Positions 1 through 8,970 of a stretch of 64,000 bases of DNA are shown piece after piece. The translations under genes and the position numbers were made by a program. Where the stretch lies: assembly GCA_013215505.1 (NCBI GenBank), contig JABSQZ010000016.1, positions 57,595 through 121,594 of the forward strand. The letters are read 5' to 3'. This DNA is from Oceanospirillaceae bacterium. GTDB lineage: Bacteria > Pseudomonadota > Gammaproteobacteria > Pseudomonadales > Balneatricaceae. Position 1 is the stretch's first letter, and each line of letters begins with the position of its first letter. The notes beneath the pieces are model-generated. The model was not told the origin of the DNA. It ran no database searches and saw only the letters and a program-made list of their open reading frames with translations.

Positions 1-150
1 GCGAATATAGCGCGCGGGAAGCTGGGTTAATGCCAGGCAACAGAGGTCAGCGAGGAACTCTTTTTCGTAATCTCTGCTGTAATTATTATCTTCTAAATGT
101 TCAACGACTAAATGCTCATAGAAATTATGAATATCCAAATCTAATTGCAT
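1..150 (-). CDS. ComFB family protein, 5' end only (runs off the left edge)
   Basis: The reverse strand opens with an ATG at 148-150 behind a near-perfect Shine-Dalgarno (AGGAGGT, about 156-163) and stays open for 50 codons to the window edge. The peptide begins MQLDLDIHNFYEHLVVEHL and ends with LADLCCLALTQLPARYIR. The pattern FL-AD-CLALNQLPPRYIR is the hallmark of the ComFB (late competence development protein) domain. Such small proteins occur in many proteobacteria and cyanobacteria without an established role; some homologues bind cyclic dinucleotides. The C-terminal part is outside the window, so the full length cannot be judged. Confidence 0.75.
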   Translation of the reverse strand, partial: MQLDLDIHNFYEHLVVEHLEDNNYSRDYEKEFLADLCCLALTQLPARYIR

Positions 151-240
151 GATCTCACCTCCTATTATTATTTCGTTTAAGTATAGAAGCTTATTTGCAG
201 CTTGATAGTATCCTAAGTAAATGCTTAAAGACATTCTTCG

Positions 241-528
241 TCAATAGGCATTAATGTCAATTTAAATAGCCCAACACTATTATAGATAGCGGTCTCTGGC
301 AGGGGAATGGCGATTGGCAATCTATGTCTGTCGTTCGATGATGTAGAAACTGGATTGTTGGTAAAACCTTTTAGCTTTGAAAGCCCGATAGCGGAACGCC
401 ACTACTTTGTCTGTACAACAGATGATAGCTACTGCGATCTGAATGTTATTATAGGTAACTGGCTGTTGCAGAAATTTGCATTAATGCAGCCATTAAAGAC
501 CACTACAGAAGTTACTGGAAGTGGCTAA
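241..528 (+). pseudogene. Remnant of a GcvA-like LysR regulator (C-terminal end)
   Basis: The frame reads NSPTLL, stop, IAVSGRGMAIGNL, then GLLVKPF and ends in IIGNWLLQKF. This is the last third of a LysR substrate-binding domain of the GcvA type, where the usual pattern is NS-LAL-DAAVAGQGIALG, G-LV-PF and F-WL. A TAG at 283-285 interrupts the frame, another stop lies at 226, and no helix-turn-helix part is visible upstream. An ATG at 307 could start a 73-residue peptide, but it falls in the middle of the domain and has no convincing ribosome-binding site. I read the piece as a decayed gene rather than a small protein. Confidence 0.7.
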
Positions 529-640
529 CACTAACGACTTGAACAAGTCTGCAGAAGAGATAAAATAACCTCTAATCTTTGAAAAATTCTAATTTTCAAT
601 ATATTACTTAAACCATGAAATACTCATAGCAGGAGCTTGG

Positions 641-1045
641 ATGGCATTTAAGGATGAATTCAGACTAAGCTGCCACGCGGTTATTTTTAATCAACAGCAG
701 CAAGTGTTACTAGTACGGGCGACTTATGGCTCCTGTGGCTGGGGACTGCCCGGTGGAGCGTTGGAGCCTGGGGAGACAATCCATCAGGCACTGGATCGCG
801 AGTGTAAAGAGGAGCTGGGGATTCAAGTACAGATTAACTATTTGAGTGGGGTGTACTTTCACAGTGCTTTCAACTCCCAGGCGTTTATCTTTAGCTGCGA
901 AGTCTTTGATGATGCAGGCATTGTTCTCTCCTGTGAACACAGCGCTTATAAATATAGCCCTGTCGATGAACTCTCAGAAATACAGCAAACTAGAATCAAT
1001 GATTGCCTGAATTTTAGCGGCTACGTTAAAAGTGCGGCTTTTTAA
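641..1045 (+). CDS. Nudix hydrolase
   Basis: A 134-residue Nudix-family protein with a complete Nudix box at residues 39-61 (G-x5-E, then RECKEELGI with the metal-binding REx2EE core). These enzymes hydrolyse nucleoside diphosphates linked to another moiety in the cytoplasm; the substrate cannot be read from the sequence. The ATG follows AGGAGC at good spacing. The length is that of a single-domain MutT-like enzyme. It lies just upstream of, and in the same direction as, an IMP cyclohydrolase-like gene, so a nucleotide-related role is possible but unproven. Confidence 0.88.
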   Translation: MAFKDEFRLSCHAVIFNQQQQVLLVRATYGSCGWGLPGGALEPGETIHQALDRECKEELGIQVQINYLSGVYFHSAFNSQAFIFSCEVFDDAGIVLSCEHSAYKYSPVDELSEIQQTRINDCLNFSGYVKSAAF

Positions 1046-1075
1046 GAATAATTCAATAGATAGGGTGGAGCATAA

Positions 1076-1717
1076 ATGTACTTGGGAAGGATCGTTTCAG
1101 TAGGGCTTACTTTAGATAATAAACTAGCGGTCATGTATCGAGTGTCCTCTCGCTCTTTTCCCAATAGAATTATCAGTGAAATAAATGGCGCCCTGGCGGT
1201 TATTCCCGCCCCCGGCTTTGAAACTGATATCTACCAAAACCCTTATATTAGTTACAATTGTTTAAGGGTTGATCAGCAATATGCCGTGGTCGGCAATGGT
1301 ACTCACGCCGATCCTATCTTTGAAAAACTACAGAGCGGAATGAGCATGCGCGATGCGCTGAGCGCGGTTTTATTGGCCATGGATTATGAGCACGACAGTT
1401 TAAATACGCCGAGAATAGCCGCTATTGCCGATCGTAAAAATAGAACTGCAGCCTTAGGCGTGATTCGAAAGCAGGGGATAGAAGTGCAAGAGTTTTCTCT
1501 GCAACTTGGCTGCTATCGCTATATAAGTACCTATGAACATTGTTATATAGATGCCAACTACGCTGGCAGCGAATTACAACTAGCAACAGCGGAACAAGCC
1601 AGTGAATTTATCCTGGAGGCCGGGGTGTTTAGTCAATTTAGCAACCCAGTGGCCGCATCTGCCGCCATTGAAACAGCCACAGGTTTTGAATTATCCCGCA
1701 AAAACCTTAACCAGTAG
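1076..1717 (+). CDS. IMP cyclohydrolase, PurO-like family
   Basis: This 213-residue protein starts MYLGRIVSVG and carries YRVSSRSFPNR followed by AVIP-PGFE and YISYNCLR, the conserved blocks of the PurO-type IMP cyclohydrolase family (PF07826). In archaea PurO closes FAICAR to IMP, the last step of purine synthesis. Most bacteria use PurH, so bacterial copies are usually extra or of uncertain role. It starts 30 bases after the Nudix gene and ends 22 bases before recQ, so the three may be one transcript. The start has GGTGGAG upstream. Family membership is fairly sure; the activity is inferred. Confidence 0.75.
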   Translation: MYLGRIVSVGLTLDNKLAVMYRVSSRSFPNRIISEINGALAVIPAPGFETDIYQNPYISYNCLRVDQQYAVVGNGTHADPIFEKLQSGMSMRDALSAVLLAMDYEHDSLNTPRIAAIADRKNRTAALGVIRKQGIEVQEFSLQLGCYRYISTYEHCYIDANYAGSELQLATAEQASEFILEAGVFSQFSNPVAASAAIETATGFELSRKNLNQ

Positions 1718-1739
1718 CCCACTAAAACGAGTAAATACT

Positions 1740-3719
1740 ATGAGCACTGACCCACTAGCCACTTTACTGAAGCAAAGTTTTGGTTTTGATCAATTTCGAC
1801 CTGGGCAACAGCAGACGATTAGTCAGCTATTACTGGGTCGCTCATCCCTGGCTATTTTCCCAACGGGCTCAGGCAAATCTCTGTGCTACCAGTTTACTGC
1901 CTTGCAGTTGCCAAATTTAACCTTAGTTGTCTCACCGCTGTTGGCCCTGATGAAAGACCAACTGGCGTTTTTATCGGCCAATAACATTAGCGCTGCCAGT
2001 ATAGATTCGACCTTAAATGCGCAGCAGAGCCAGCAGATAATGCAACGGGTGCGCAGCGGTGACATCAAAATACTGATGGTCTCTGTAGAGCGCTTTAAGA
2101 ATGAGCGATTTCGGCAGTTTATCGACTCTATTTCCATCTCAATGTTAGTGATCGACGAAGCCCACTGTATCTCAGAATGGGGGCATAATTTTAGACCGGA
2201 CTATTTGAAACTGCCAAGTTATCAGCGCCAGTTGAATATTCCGCTGGTGTTGTTGCTAACGGCTACTGCCACTGCCGGTGTCAAGCGCGACATGGCGAAA
2301 AAATTTGCCATCGGTGAAGAGGATATTGTACAGACCGGTTTTTACCGGGCCAACTTAGCGCTGCAAGTTGAGGCTGTGCATTCTTCGGCGAAGGGACAGC
2401 GGCTGCAGCAGCTCATTCAGGCGCAACAGAGTAGCGCTCAAACCTCGGGGATTGTTTATGTGACACTGCAAAAAACTGCCGAGCGGGTGGCCGCTGATCT
2501 GGCAACTGCTGGTATCAATGCCAGGGCATATCATGCGGGTATAGCCGATGAGCAGCGCCAGTTAATTCAACAGCAATTTATGGCTGATGAGATTGATGTA
2601 GTCGTGGCAACTATCGCTTTTGGTATGGGCATTGATAAGCCCAACATTCGCTTTGTTATCCACTACGACTTGCCCAAGTCGATTGAAAATTACTCTCAGG
2701 AGATTGGTCGGGCCGGGCGCAACGGGCAGAGCGCCGAATGTTATACCTTGGCCAATTTGGACAGTTTAAATACCTTGGAAAATTTTGTTTATGGCGATAC
2801 TCCAGAGTTGCACTCCATAACCTATGTGCTACAAAATATCGCCGACGAAGTGACCAATCAACAGTGGGAGCTACAGCTGTACGGGCTCTCTAATGCCAGT
2901 AATATTCGCCAGCTAACCTTGAAAACATTGTTAGTACAGCTGGAATTGTTGGGAGTCATACAAGCTAAGTACGCTTACTTCGCCGAATTTAAAATTAAAC
3001 TGTTGTGCTCGCAATCAGAAATATTAAAGCGCTTTAACGGCGAGCGGCAGCAGTTTTTACAGCAAGTATTTGATCACACAGCATTCAAAAAAGTCTGGGG
3101 AAGCCTGAATTTTGAATCTCTGTATCAGGCCTATGGTTGTGAGCGTTCGCGAGTAGTGGCGGCTCTGGAATACCTGGTCGAGCAACAGTTAATTGAATTG
3201 CAAAGCAGTCAGATGACGGAAGTGTTTTCCGTGGATATTGATAAGCTCAGCAGTGCCGAGCTAGGCCAGCAGTTATATCAATACTTCAGTGATAAAGAGC
3301 AAAAAGAGTTGGCCAGGATTCAAGCGCTGGTGGACTTTTTTGAAAAAGACAGTTGTCTGACATACAACCTGGCCGAATATTTTGACGACCAGCAGATCAT
3401 TAGCCATGGGTTTGTTGATAATCAGGGCGCTAAAAACTGTGGCCATTGCTCAGTGTGCAGTGGCCGTGTCGCCAAATTGCAATACAGTGCCAAGAGCGCC
3501 TGGCCGGAATCTGCGCAGCTGCAACAGTATGTCAGTACTTTACGCCAGCACCTTCAGGAAAATGGCCTGCAGCAAGTCTCTATTGATATCTGTTGCCGGT
3601 TTCTTGCCGGGATCAGCTTGCCGATATTTACTAAGTTTAAAGTGCGTAAACTGGCGGGCTTTGGCAGCTGTGAAAACCAGCGTTATGCAGAGATTAAACA
3701 GCATCTGCAGCAGACGTAA
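1740..3719 (+). CDS. RecQ-family ATP-dependent DNA helicase
   Basis: A 659-residue superfamily 2 helicase. Motif 0 is FGFDQFRPGQQQ, Walker A is PTGSGKS (residues 41-47), Walker B is DEAH (139-142) followed by the RecQ aromatic loop CISEWGHNFRPD, motif III is TATAT, and motif VI is QEIGRAGRNG. Near the end is a cysteine cluster (NCGHCSVCSG) matching the RecQ zinc-binding subdomain. No HRDC domain is recognisable after it, so this is a RecQ-like paralogue rather than a certain orthologue of E. coli RecQ. The frame is open further upstream into purO, but the ATG at 1740 begins the first conserved block at a sensible distance and avoids a long overlap. Confidence 0.88.
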   Translation: MSTDPLATLLKQSFGFDQFRPGQQQTISQLLLGRSSLAIFPTGSGKSLCYQFTALQLPNLTLVVSPLLALMKDQLAFLSANNISAASIDSTLNAQQSQQIMQRVRSGDIKILMVSVERFKNERFRQFIDSISISMLVIDEAHCISEWGHNFRPDYLKLPSYQRQLNIPLVLLLTATATAGVKRDMAKKFAIGEEDIVQTGFYRANLALQVEAVHSSAKGQRLQQLIQAQQSSAQTSGIVYVTLQKTAERVAADLATAGINARAYHAGIADEQRQLIQQQFMADEIDVVVATIAFGMGIDKPNIRFVIHYDLPKSIENYSQEIGRAGRNGQSAECYTLANLDSLNTLENFVYGDTPELHSITYVLQNIADEVTNQQWELQLYGLSNASNIRQLTLKTLLVQLELLGVIQAKYAYFAEFKIKLLCSQSEILKRFNGERQQFLQQVFDHTAFKKVWGSLNFESLYQAYGCERSRVVAALEYLVEQQLIELQSSQMTEVFSVDIDKLSSAELGQQLYQYFSDKEQKELARIQALVDFFEKDSCLTYNLAEYFDDQQIISHGFVDNQGAKNCGHCSVCSGRVAKLQYSAKSAWPESAQLQQYVSTLRQHLQENGLQQVSIDICCRFLAGISLPIFTKFKVRKLAGFGSCENQRYAEIKQHLQQT

Positions 3720-3975
3720 TAGCGGCTCAAAGGCGGTTAATCAATTAAGCTGCAAGGGGTGAAATAGGCTTGATTAAATGCTGGGTCAAAAATATAAAGT
3801 GCCTGGGAATCTATTGGCCTTCAATAATTATTGGCTTAATTATGACTGTGAAAAGAGCGCGGCTGACTGCTGTTGAAATTAGTGTTTAGAATTTGCAACA
3901 CTTAACTGAAGTTTGAATATATACTTTCTTAATATCAATGGCATACCTGGCTGTTACGGTGCAATTAATGGTTAA

Positions 3976-5907
3976 GTGATCAGTGTGTTGGTCGATAGCA
4001 ATAGGTATCAGACCAGGGACGGCATCAGAGCTATTATGAAAATTTCTTCGCACGCAGCGATTAACCATACCCAAAACCAAACATTGAACAGCGGCAGCCA
4101 ATCCAGTTTACAGCAACAAACCCCGCTCAAAGATGAGCCGCGCATTGGCAGTACAATACAGTTGAAATCGAGTCAACCGACAGAGGCTGAGACGCTGAAA
4201 TCTTCGCATTTTGCCGTCGGGGATGAGCCTGGGGGAAATCAAATTGCCGAGGGCAGTCGCAGTGTCCAAGGTAGACACAATATCATCCTGTTAGATGATT
4301 CCGAAAAGTCTCAGCTAATCCTAAAATTGCTAGATAGGCTGGATAAGCCCGCTCAGACCACCTTGATCGACACCGATATCTTGCAAAGTGATAGCTTTTT
4401 GCAATTGGCGCAGCAGCTGCGTGATGAAGAGTTGCAACAGTTTGTTGCAGTGACACAGGCCCTGCAAAGCGCGCCGCAACGCAATAAAATGCCCTCTGTG
4501 AATATTTCTATTATTCAGTTAAAAGCATTTGTTGAAACGCTTTCTACGCTTGATGCGCAAACCCGAACTCAAGTGTTGCAGCAAGGGGGCGAACACACGG
4601 CAAAAGTGACTGTTGCAGAGACTGATCAGAGTTACAACCAGCAGGGCCAGTTGCCAAACAGTAGTTCCAGTTCCGCCAATGATGTGCACAACTTTGTCGA
4701 TGCGATTAATAACTCCTCAGATGCTCAGGGTATGCTGCAGGGTCTGCAAAATTTCAGTGTTAGCCAGCAGTCGAATTTATTGCAGTTGTTAGTTGCAGAT
4801 AGACTGGGGAGCAGGGTAATGCAACAGCTGCAGGATAAGAGTGATGCTATTAAAGACAGTGCTCTGCAGTATTTGGCGGGATTAAGTAAAAACATCGAAG
4901 GATTTGCGCCTGAATACACATTGGCAGTATCCGGTGACGATGGCGGGGCACTGCTTAATTATGACAATCATAGTGGCCGTACTGCCTTTGCTATGATTGA
5001 ACACAGTGTCGAATTGCTGGAAAACTACAATTTCTCCGACGATCAACTAGAAGAAATGTTCGCTGCATTACATGGATTGCAAGTATCTGATCAGCGGGCT
5101 TACCTGCAAATTACCAGCAGCGGCTTAGAGCAATTAGTGGGCGTTAAAACGGCACTTGGCGATAAATTGGAAATAACCGGAAACGAGGCTGTGATGCAGA
5201 CACTGGAAAATGTCCGGGGTAACTCACAGGCGCGGGATCTAGTGTTTAAGTCACGAATGGGCCCCAGTCAACTAGATCAGAATGGTCGTAAATTCTATGA
5301 TATAAAAGATCTGTCCGCAGCTGAGAAAGATCAAAAAAACACCATCAACTTGCTGATTAGTGAAACTTTTTACGCGATCAATGATAGTCATCTGGCCGCT
5401 GAAAGTAGCTATGACAAGAATACTAATAGACTGGCGACAAACTTACTAGAGCTAGGTGCTGATGCCCGCGATCCATTAACTGCGCAACTGAGTGCGTTGG
5501 CCAGATCCGAAGTACCACTGCAGCACTTAGCCGGAAAAACCCTGCAGCAAAATTTAAGCGAATTTAAACAGCGCACTGACAGTTTAGTGGCGACTTCAGA
5601 TATACAAACATTATTAGCGACACAACAGCAACTCGCAGGGCAGCTCGATACTGATAGCTCTGAGCACTTTTGGCAGGCCATGGCGGCCTCGGGAGATAAA
5701 GTAGATCGCGCAGTGGAGCTAATCAATCATAGCCCAGAAGAGTTTAAACAACAGCTGATTGGTTATTTAGCCGATAATTATAGCCCTGACTCAGATAATC
5801 AGAAAGGGCGACATATGCAGCAGAATATTGATGAATTATTTGCATTTTTTGAGGCGGATACTGATGCAAAAAGTAGCGCAGACTTTTTCCAGCGCAAGGG
5901 GTATTAA
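3976..5907 (+). CDS. Hypothetical glutamine/serine-rich protein, 643 residues
   Basis: No family is recognised. The frame opens at GTG 3976; an ATG at 4036 (beginning MKISSHAAINH) is an equally good or better start, giving 623 residues. The first 110 residues are low-complexity and rich in Gln, Ser and Asn (SLQQQTPLKDEP type). The rest is predicted by eye to be helical, with many leucine/glutamine stretches such as LLQLLVADRL and TQQQLAGQL. There are no transmembrane segments or signal peptide, and cysteines are almost absent. It stands alone between recQ and a LysR gene. The disordered start and absence of cysteine recall secreted effectors or cytoskeleton-like proteins, but there is no direct evidence for either. 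Confidence 0.65.
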   Translation: MISVLVDSNRYQTRDGIRAIMKISSHAAINHTQNQTLNSGSQSSLQQQTPLKDEPRIGSTIQLKSSQPTEAETLKSSHFAVGDEPGGNQIAEGSRSVQGRHNIILLDDSEKSQLILKLLDRLDKPAQTTLIDTDILQSDSFLQLAQQLRDEELQQFVAVTQALQSAPQRNKMPSVNISIIQLKAFVETLSTLDAQTRTQVLQQGGEHTAKVTVAETDQSYNQQGQLPNSSSSSANDVHNFVDAINNSSDAQGMLQGLQNFSVSQQSNLLQLLVADRLGSRVMQQLQDKSDAIKDSALQYLAGLSKNIEGFAPEYTLAVSGDDGGALLNYDNHSGRTAFAMIEHSVELLENYNFSDDQLEEMFAALHGLQVSDQRAYLQITSSGLEQLVGVKTALGDKLEITGNEAVMQTLENVRGNSQARDLVFKSRMGPSQLDQNGRKFYDIKDLSAAEKDQKNTINLLISETFYAINDSHLAAESSYDKNTNRLATNLLELGADARDPLTAQLSALARSEVPLQHLAGKTLQQNLSEFKQRTDSLVATSDIQTLLATQQQLAGQLDTDSSEHFWQAMAASGDKVDRAVELINHSPEEFKQQLIGYLADNYSPDSDNQKGRHMQQNIDELFAFFEADTDAKSSADFFQRKGY

Positions 5908-6100
5908 TGCAAACCACAAAGGGTATGTGTATAAGCGCTGTATCTTGGTGTGACCCCGAGCCATTAGAGTATCGCCAAGGCGATTAATATCTGTTATTTT
6001 TACTGCTCTGCTAGCTCTGTAACTGAATCAAAAGAGTGAGTTGCAGTACAGGGCAATGTATTGTGCCCGACTATTGATTTTCTCTATCTTCGGAGCCTGC

Positions 6101-7030
6101 ATGTCAAAGTCCAAAAAAAACATTCCCCCGTTAAATGCCCTGCGAGCATTTGAGGCGACCGCCCGATTGCAGAGTTTAACCAGAGCTTCTCAAGAATTAC
6201 AAGTCACCCAAGGTGCAGTGAGCCAACAGGTCAAACTGTTAGAGGAATACTTAGGGGTGCCGCTGTTTACCCGAAAATCCAGAAAACTGCATTTGACGGA
6301 TTTGGCGCGTTCTTATTTACCGGTACTAACGGATGCATTTAGCAAAGTACAAACCAGCACTCAAGAATTATTCGACACAGCACATCAACCTTTTTTACAG
6401 GTACGTTGCGGCACTTCTTTCGCCCAGCGTTGGTTAGTGCCTAAATTACCTAACTTTGCCGAAGTGTATCCTCAATATCGGATGCGGTTACAGACTATTA
6501 TCTGGCACGATGAAGCCTCTTTGGAGGGCATGGATTTAGAAATTTGTCACGGCTACGGTGAATACTCGGGGCTGTCAGTACAACGGCTATTAAAAGAGCA
6601 CTGGATTGTTGTGGCCAGTGCTGAATTCGCAGAAAAACACGGCTCTGAGCTCTCCCTTGAACAATTACAACAGCTTCCACTGATCTCGACTATGGGTTAT
6701 AGAGAAAACTGGAATCAATGGTTTTCTGAGCAGGGGATTGCAGATAGCCAAGTGCTGTCCAACTTTGAATTCGATAATTCTAGCATGGCGATAGATATGA
6801 CCTTGGCGGGTATGGGGGTGATGCTGGGCTTGGATACATTCCTGCATGGACACATAGCTGCTGGGGAATTAGTTCAAGTACATCCACAGCCGATGGATGC
6901 GGAGTGCGGTTTATTTCTGGTGTTGCCGAATCAGGCGATCAGACCAAAAACCAAAGATTTTTGCCACTGGATGTTTGGCCAATTGGCCGAGCACCCGAAT
7001 CGCGATAATTTAGAGTGGTTACATGATTAA
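6101..7030 (+). CDS. LysR family regulator, GcvA-like
   Basis: A 309-residue LysR-type regulator. The winged helix-turn-helix is in residues 9-66 (PLNALRAFEATARLQS, then QVTQGAVSQQVKLLEEYLG). The effector domain has the GcvA-type signature CGTSFAQRWLVPKLPNF. The ATG at 6101 has GGAG eight bases upstream; an in-frame ATG at 6041 would add an unlikely hydrophobic leader. The target is unknown, since the neighbours run in the same direction and no divergent partner exists. Confidence 0.88.
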   Translation: MSKSKKNIPPLNALRAFEATARLQSLTRASQELQVTQGAVSQQVKLLEEYLGVPLFTRKSRKLHLTDLARSYLPVLTDAFSKVQTSTQELFDTAHQPFLQVRCGTSFAQRWLVPKLPNFAEVYPQYRMRLQTIIWHDEASLEGMDLEICHGYGEYSGLSVQRLLKEHWIVVASAEFAEKHGSELSLEQLQQLPLISTMGYRENWNQWFSEQGIADSQVLSNFEFDNSSMAIDMTLAGMGVMLGLDTFLHGHIAAGELVQVHPQPMDAECGLFLVLPNQAIRPKTKDFCHWMFGQLAEHPNRDNLEWLHD

Positions 7031-7116
7031 TATAATTAACCTGGCTAGTGGGCTTGTTCCCAGCTGCTACAACTGAGAAAATAGGCTTCTTCAATTAATC
7101 TGCCTAAGGCTTTTTT

Positions 7117-7632
7117 ATGACCAATAATGATGTACTGCGACGGATGCGCTATATCTTCGATTTAAATGATACAACAATGATTAGTATTTTTTCTCATGCG
7201 CAGCTGCAAGTAACCCGCGAGCAAATTAGTGCCTGGTTAAAAAAAGATGACGATGAAGGTTTTGAAAAATGTCGAGATCTCAATCTGGCGGCTTTCTTGA
7301 ATGGCTTTATCGTTGCCAGACGTGGTAAAAAAGACGGCCCAGCAGTGGCAAACGAAAAAAAGCTTAATAACAACATAGTGTTAAAAAAGCTAAAAATTGC
7401 TCTGTCGCTGGAAAGTGATGCTATTATCCAGATGTTAGCTAGGGTTGACTTACCCATCAGCAAACACGAACTCAGTGCATTTTTTCGCAAGAGTGGCCAC
7501 AAAAATTATCGCGAGTGCAAAGATCAGTTCCTGCGCAATTTCTTGCAGGGGCTACAGTTGGATTATCGTCCCGCCGAGGGGGCTTTTAGCTGGAATAAAG
7601 ATGCCAAACCGGCTCCAACTGACAAAAAATAA
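7117..7632 (+). CDS. yehS: DUF1456 family protein, YehS-like
   Basis: This 171-residue protein carries two copies of the DUF1456 repeat. The first begins NDVLRRMRYIFDLND and the second NNIVLKKLKIALSLESD; each is followed by an ISAWLKKDDD/LSAFFRKSGH helix and a CRD/CKD turn. This is the YehS family, common in gammaproteobacteria and without an established biochemical function. Length and repeat layout are normal. A terminator-like hairpin follows. Confidence 0.85.
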   Translation: MTNNDVLRRMRYIFDLNDTTMISIFSHAQLQVTREQISAWLKKDDDEGFEKCRDLNLAAFLNGFIVARRGKKDGPAVANEKKLNNNIVLKKLKIALSLESDAIIQMLARVDLPISKHELSAFFRKSGHKNYRECKDQFLRNFLQGLQLDYRPAEGAFSWNKDAKPAPTDKK

Positions 7633-7644
7633 CTGCTTTATAGC

Positions 7645-7679
7645 CCGCCCGTAAGAGTTAACAGGGCGGCCTGATTTTT
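7645..7679 (+). terminator. Rho-independent terminator after yehS
   Basis: CCGCCC (7645-7650) pairs with GGGCGG (7664-7669) around a 13-base loop, and a short T run (GATTTTT) follows. It lies 12 bases after the yehS stop codon. Confidence 0.6.
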
Positions 7680-7877
7680 GCTTATCGCCTCTCTGCTGCT
7701 CTTGGAAAACGCTGTAAGCCAGAGGGGAATTGAACTTGTTGCATCTTCTTTAAATCAAAGTCTTGAAATCAAAAAAAAAGTACTTATCTAATATGCTTAA
7801 GGAAGGGGTGCTTTTGATCGGGTATTCCAGGGCTCCAGACTGTTGGTTACATAATCTAAGCAATATCGGAGAAATAC

Positions 7878-8492
7878 ATGCTCAGTATAGAATTTTTAAT
7901 AACCTCACTGATTGTTGTTTTAATACCGGGCAGCGGCGTTATATACACTATTTCTACGGGTTTATTTAAAGGCTCACGCGCGAGCATTTTTGCCGCATTG
8001 GGCTGTACAGCAGGTATTATTCCCTCATTGAGCGCTTGTGTTTTAGGGCTCGCCGCCATCATGCATACTAGCGCTTTAACTTTTCAGCTGATTAAATTTG
8101 CCGGTGTCGCCTACCTGCTGTATCTGGCCTGGGGTATGTGGAAGGAAACGGGTGCATTAGTATTAGAGGGAGAAGACAGTAAGGCCAGTTTATGGAGCAT
8201 CAGCGTCAAAGGATTTTTAATCAATATCCTCAACCCTAAACTATCACTGTTCTTCCTGGCTTTTTTGCCACAGTTCATTCCCGCTGAAGGGCCATCTCCA
8301 CTGATCAATATGTTAGTACTAGGTGGTGTCTTTATGGGCATGACTTTTCTGGTCTTTATTATGTATGGATTACTGGCCAATAGTTTAAGTAGCTATGTAG
8401 TAAACTCGCCAAAAGCCATTAACTATATTCAGCGTGGTTTTGCGGCATCGTTTGCTCTGCTGGGGGCAAAACTGGCTTTTACGGATAGATAG
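7878..8492 (+). CDS. LysE/RhtB family amino-acid exporter
   Basis: A 204-residue membrane protein with about six hydrophobic segments. It shows the family pattern LIPGSGVIYTISTGLFKGSRAS near the N terminus (the P-GP-L-V-G-R region) and GFLINILNPKLSLFFLAFLPQF in the middle. LysE/RhtB proteins export amino acids or homoserine lactone-like compounds driven by the proton gradient. The ATG has CGGAGA upstream. It is one of three LysE-like genes in the window (others at 28.9 kb, broken, and 60.5 kb). Confidence 0.88.
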   Translation: MLSIEFLITSLIVVLIPGSGVIYTISTGLFKGSRASIFAALGCTAGIIPSLSACVLGLAAIMHTSALTFQLIKFAGVAYLLYLAWGMWKETGALVLEGEDSKASLWSISVKGFLINILNPKLSLFFLAFLPQFIPAEGPSPLINMLVLGGVFMGMTFLVFIMYGLLANSLSSYVVNSPKAINYIQRGFAASFALLGAKLAFTDR

Positions 8493-8550
8493 ACCAGGCA
8501 AATGTGCAGCAGTTATTATTATATTTTTTTGATTTTAAGGTTGTTTAGTT

Positions 8551-8970
8551 ATGGATCAAACTAGCAGTGCAATGGTTGTGGAGTTAACTGTCACAGATTT
8601 CAGAAAATCCCTGACTTTTTACACTGAAACTCTAGGGTTTAAAGTGCGCAATCAGCGGGATAATCCTGAATTTGCTTATCTGATTAAAGAAAATGTGCAG
8701 TTGATGATTGAGCAATCTCACGAAGATGGTTGGAATATTGCTGCTACCTCTTATCCAATGGGAAATGGCATCAATCTGCAAATGGAATTCGCTGATATAG
8801 AACCACTCTACAATAAACTTAAAGCTCAGAAGAGAGTATTTTATAGGGAGCTCAAAGAGGTCTGGTATGACACTGGTAGCCATATGTCTGGGAGAAAGGA
8901 GTTTTTGATTCAAGACCAGGATGGCTATCTACTGCGATTTAGTCAATATCTTGGTGATAGAGATAAGTAG
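8551..8970 (+). CDS. VOC superfamily (glyoxalase/bleomycin resistance-like) protein
   Basis: This 139-residue single-chain protein has the vicinal oxygen chelate fold: VVELTVTDFRKSLTFYTETLGF at the start, a central LMIEQS strand and FLIQDQDGYLLRFSQYLG at the end, where the conserved D-DG-L-F motif sits. Such proteins are metal-dependent lyases/dioxygenases or drug-binding proteins; the substrate is unknown. It is 58 bases after the LysE gene in the same direction and may be cotranscribed. Confidence 0.82.
   Translation: MDQTSSAMVVELTVTDFRKSLTFYTETLGFKVRNQRDNPEFAYLIKENVQLMIEQSHEDGWNIAATSYPMGNGINLQMEFADIEPLYNKLKAQKRVFYRELKEVWYDTGSHMSGRKEFLIQDQDGYLLRFSQYLGDRDK

Noticed and set aside
3382-3762. 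126-codon frame at the end of recQ
   Set aside because: It is a shifted frame of the helicase gene.
5971-5984. ATCGCCAAGGCGAT as terminator after the large hypothetical gene
   Set aside because: The loop would be two bases and no T run follows.
7763-7969. 68-codon frame upstream of the LysE gene
   Set aside because: It overlaps the LysE start in another frame, lacks homology, and the LysE start has its own ribosome-binding site.
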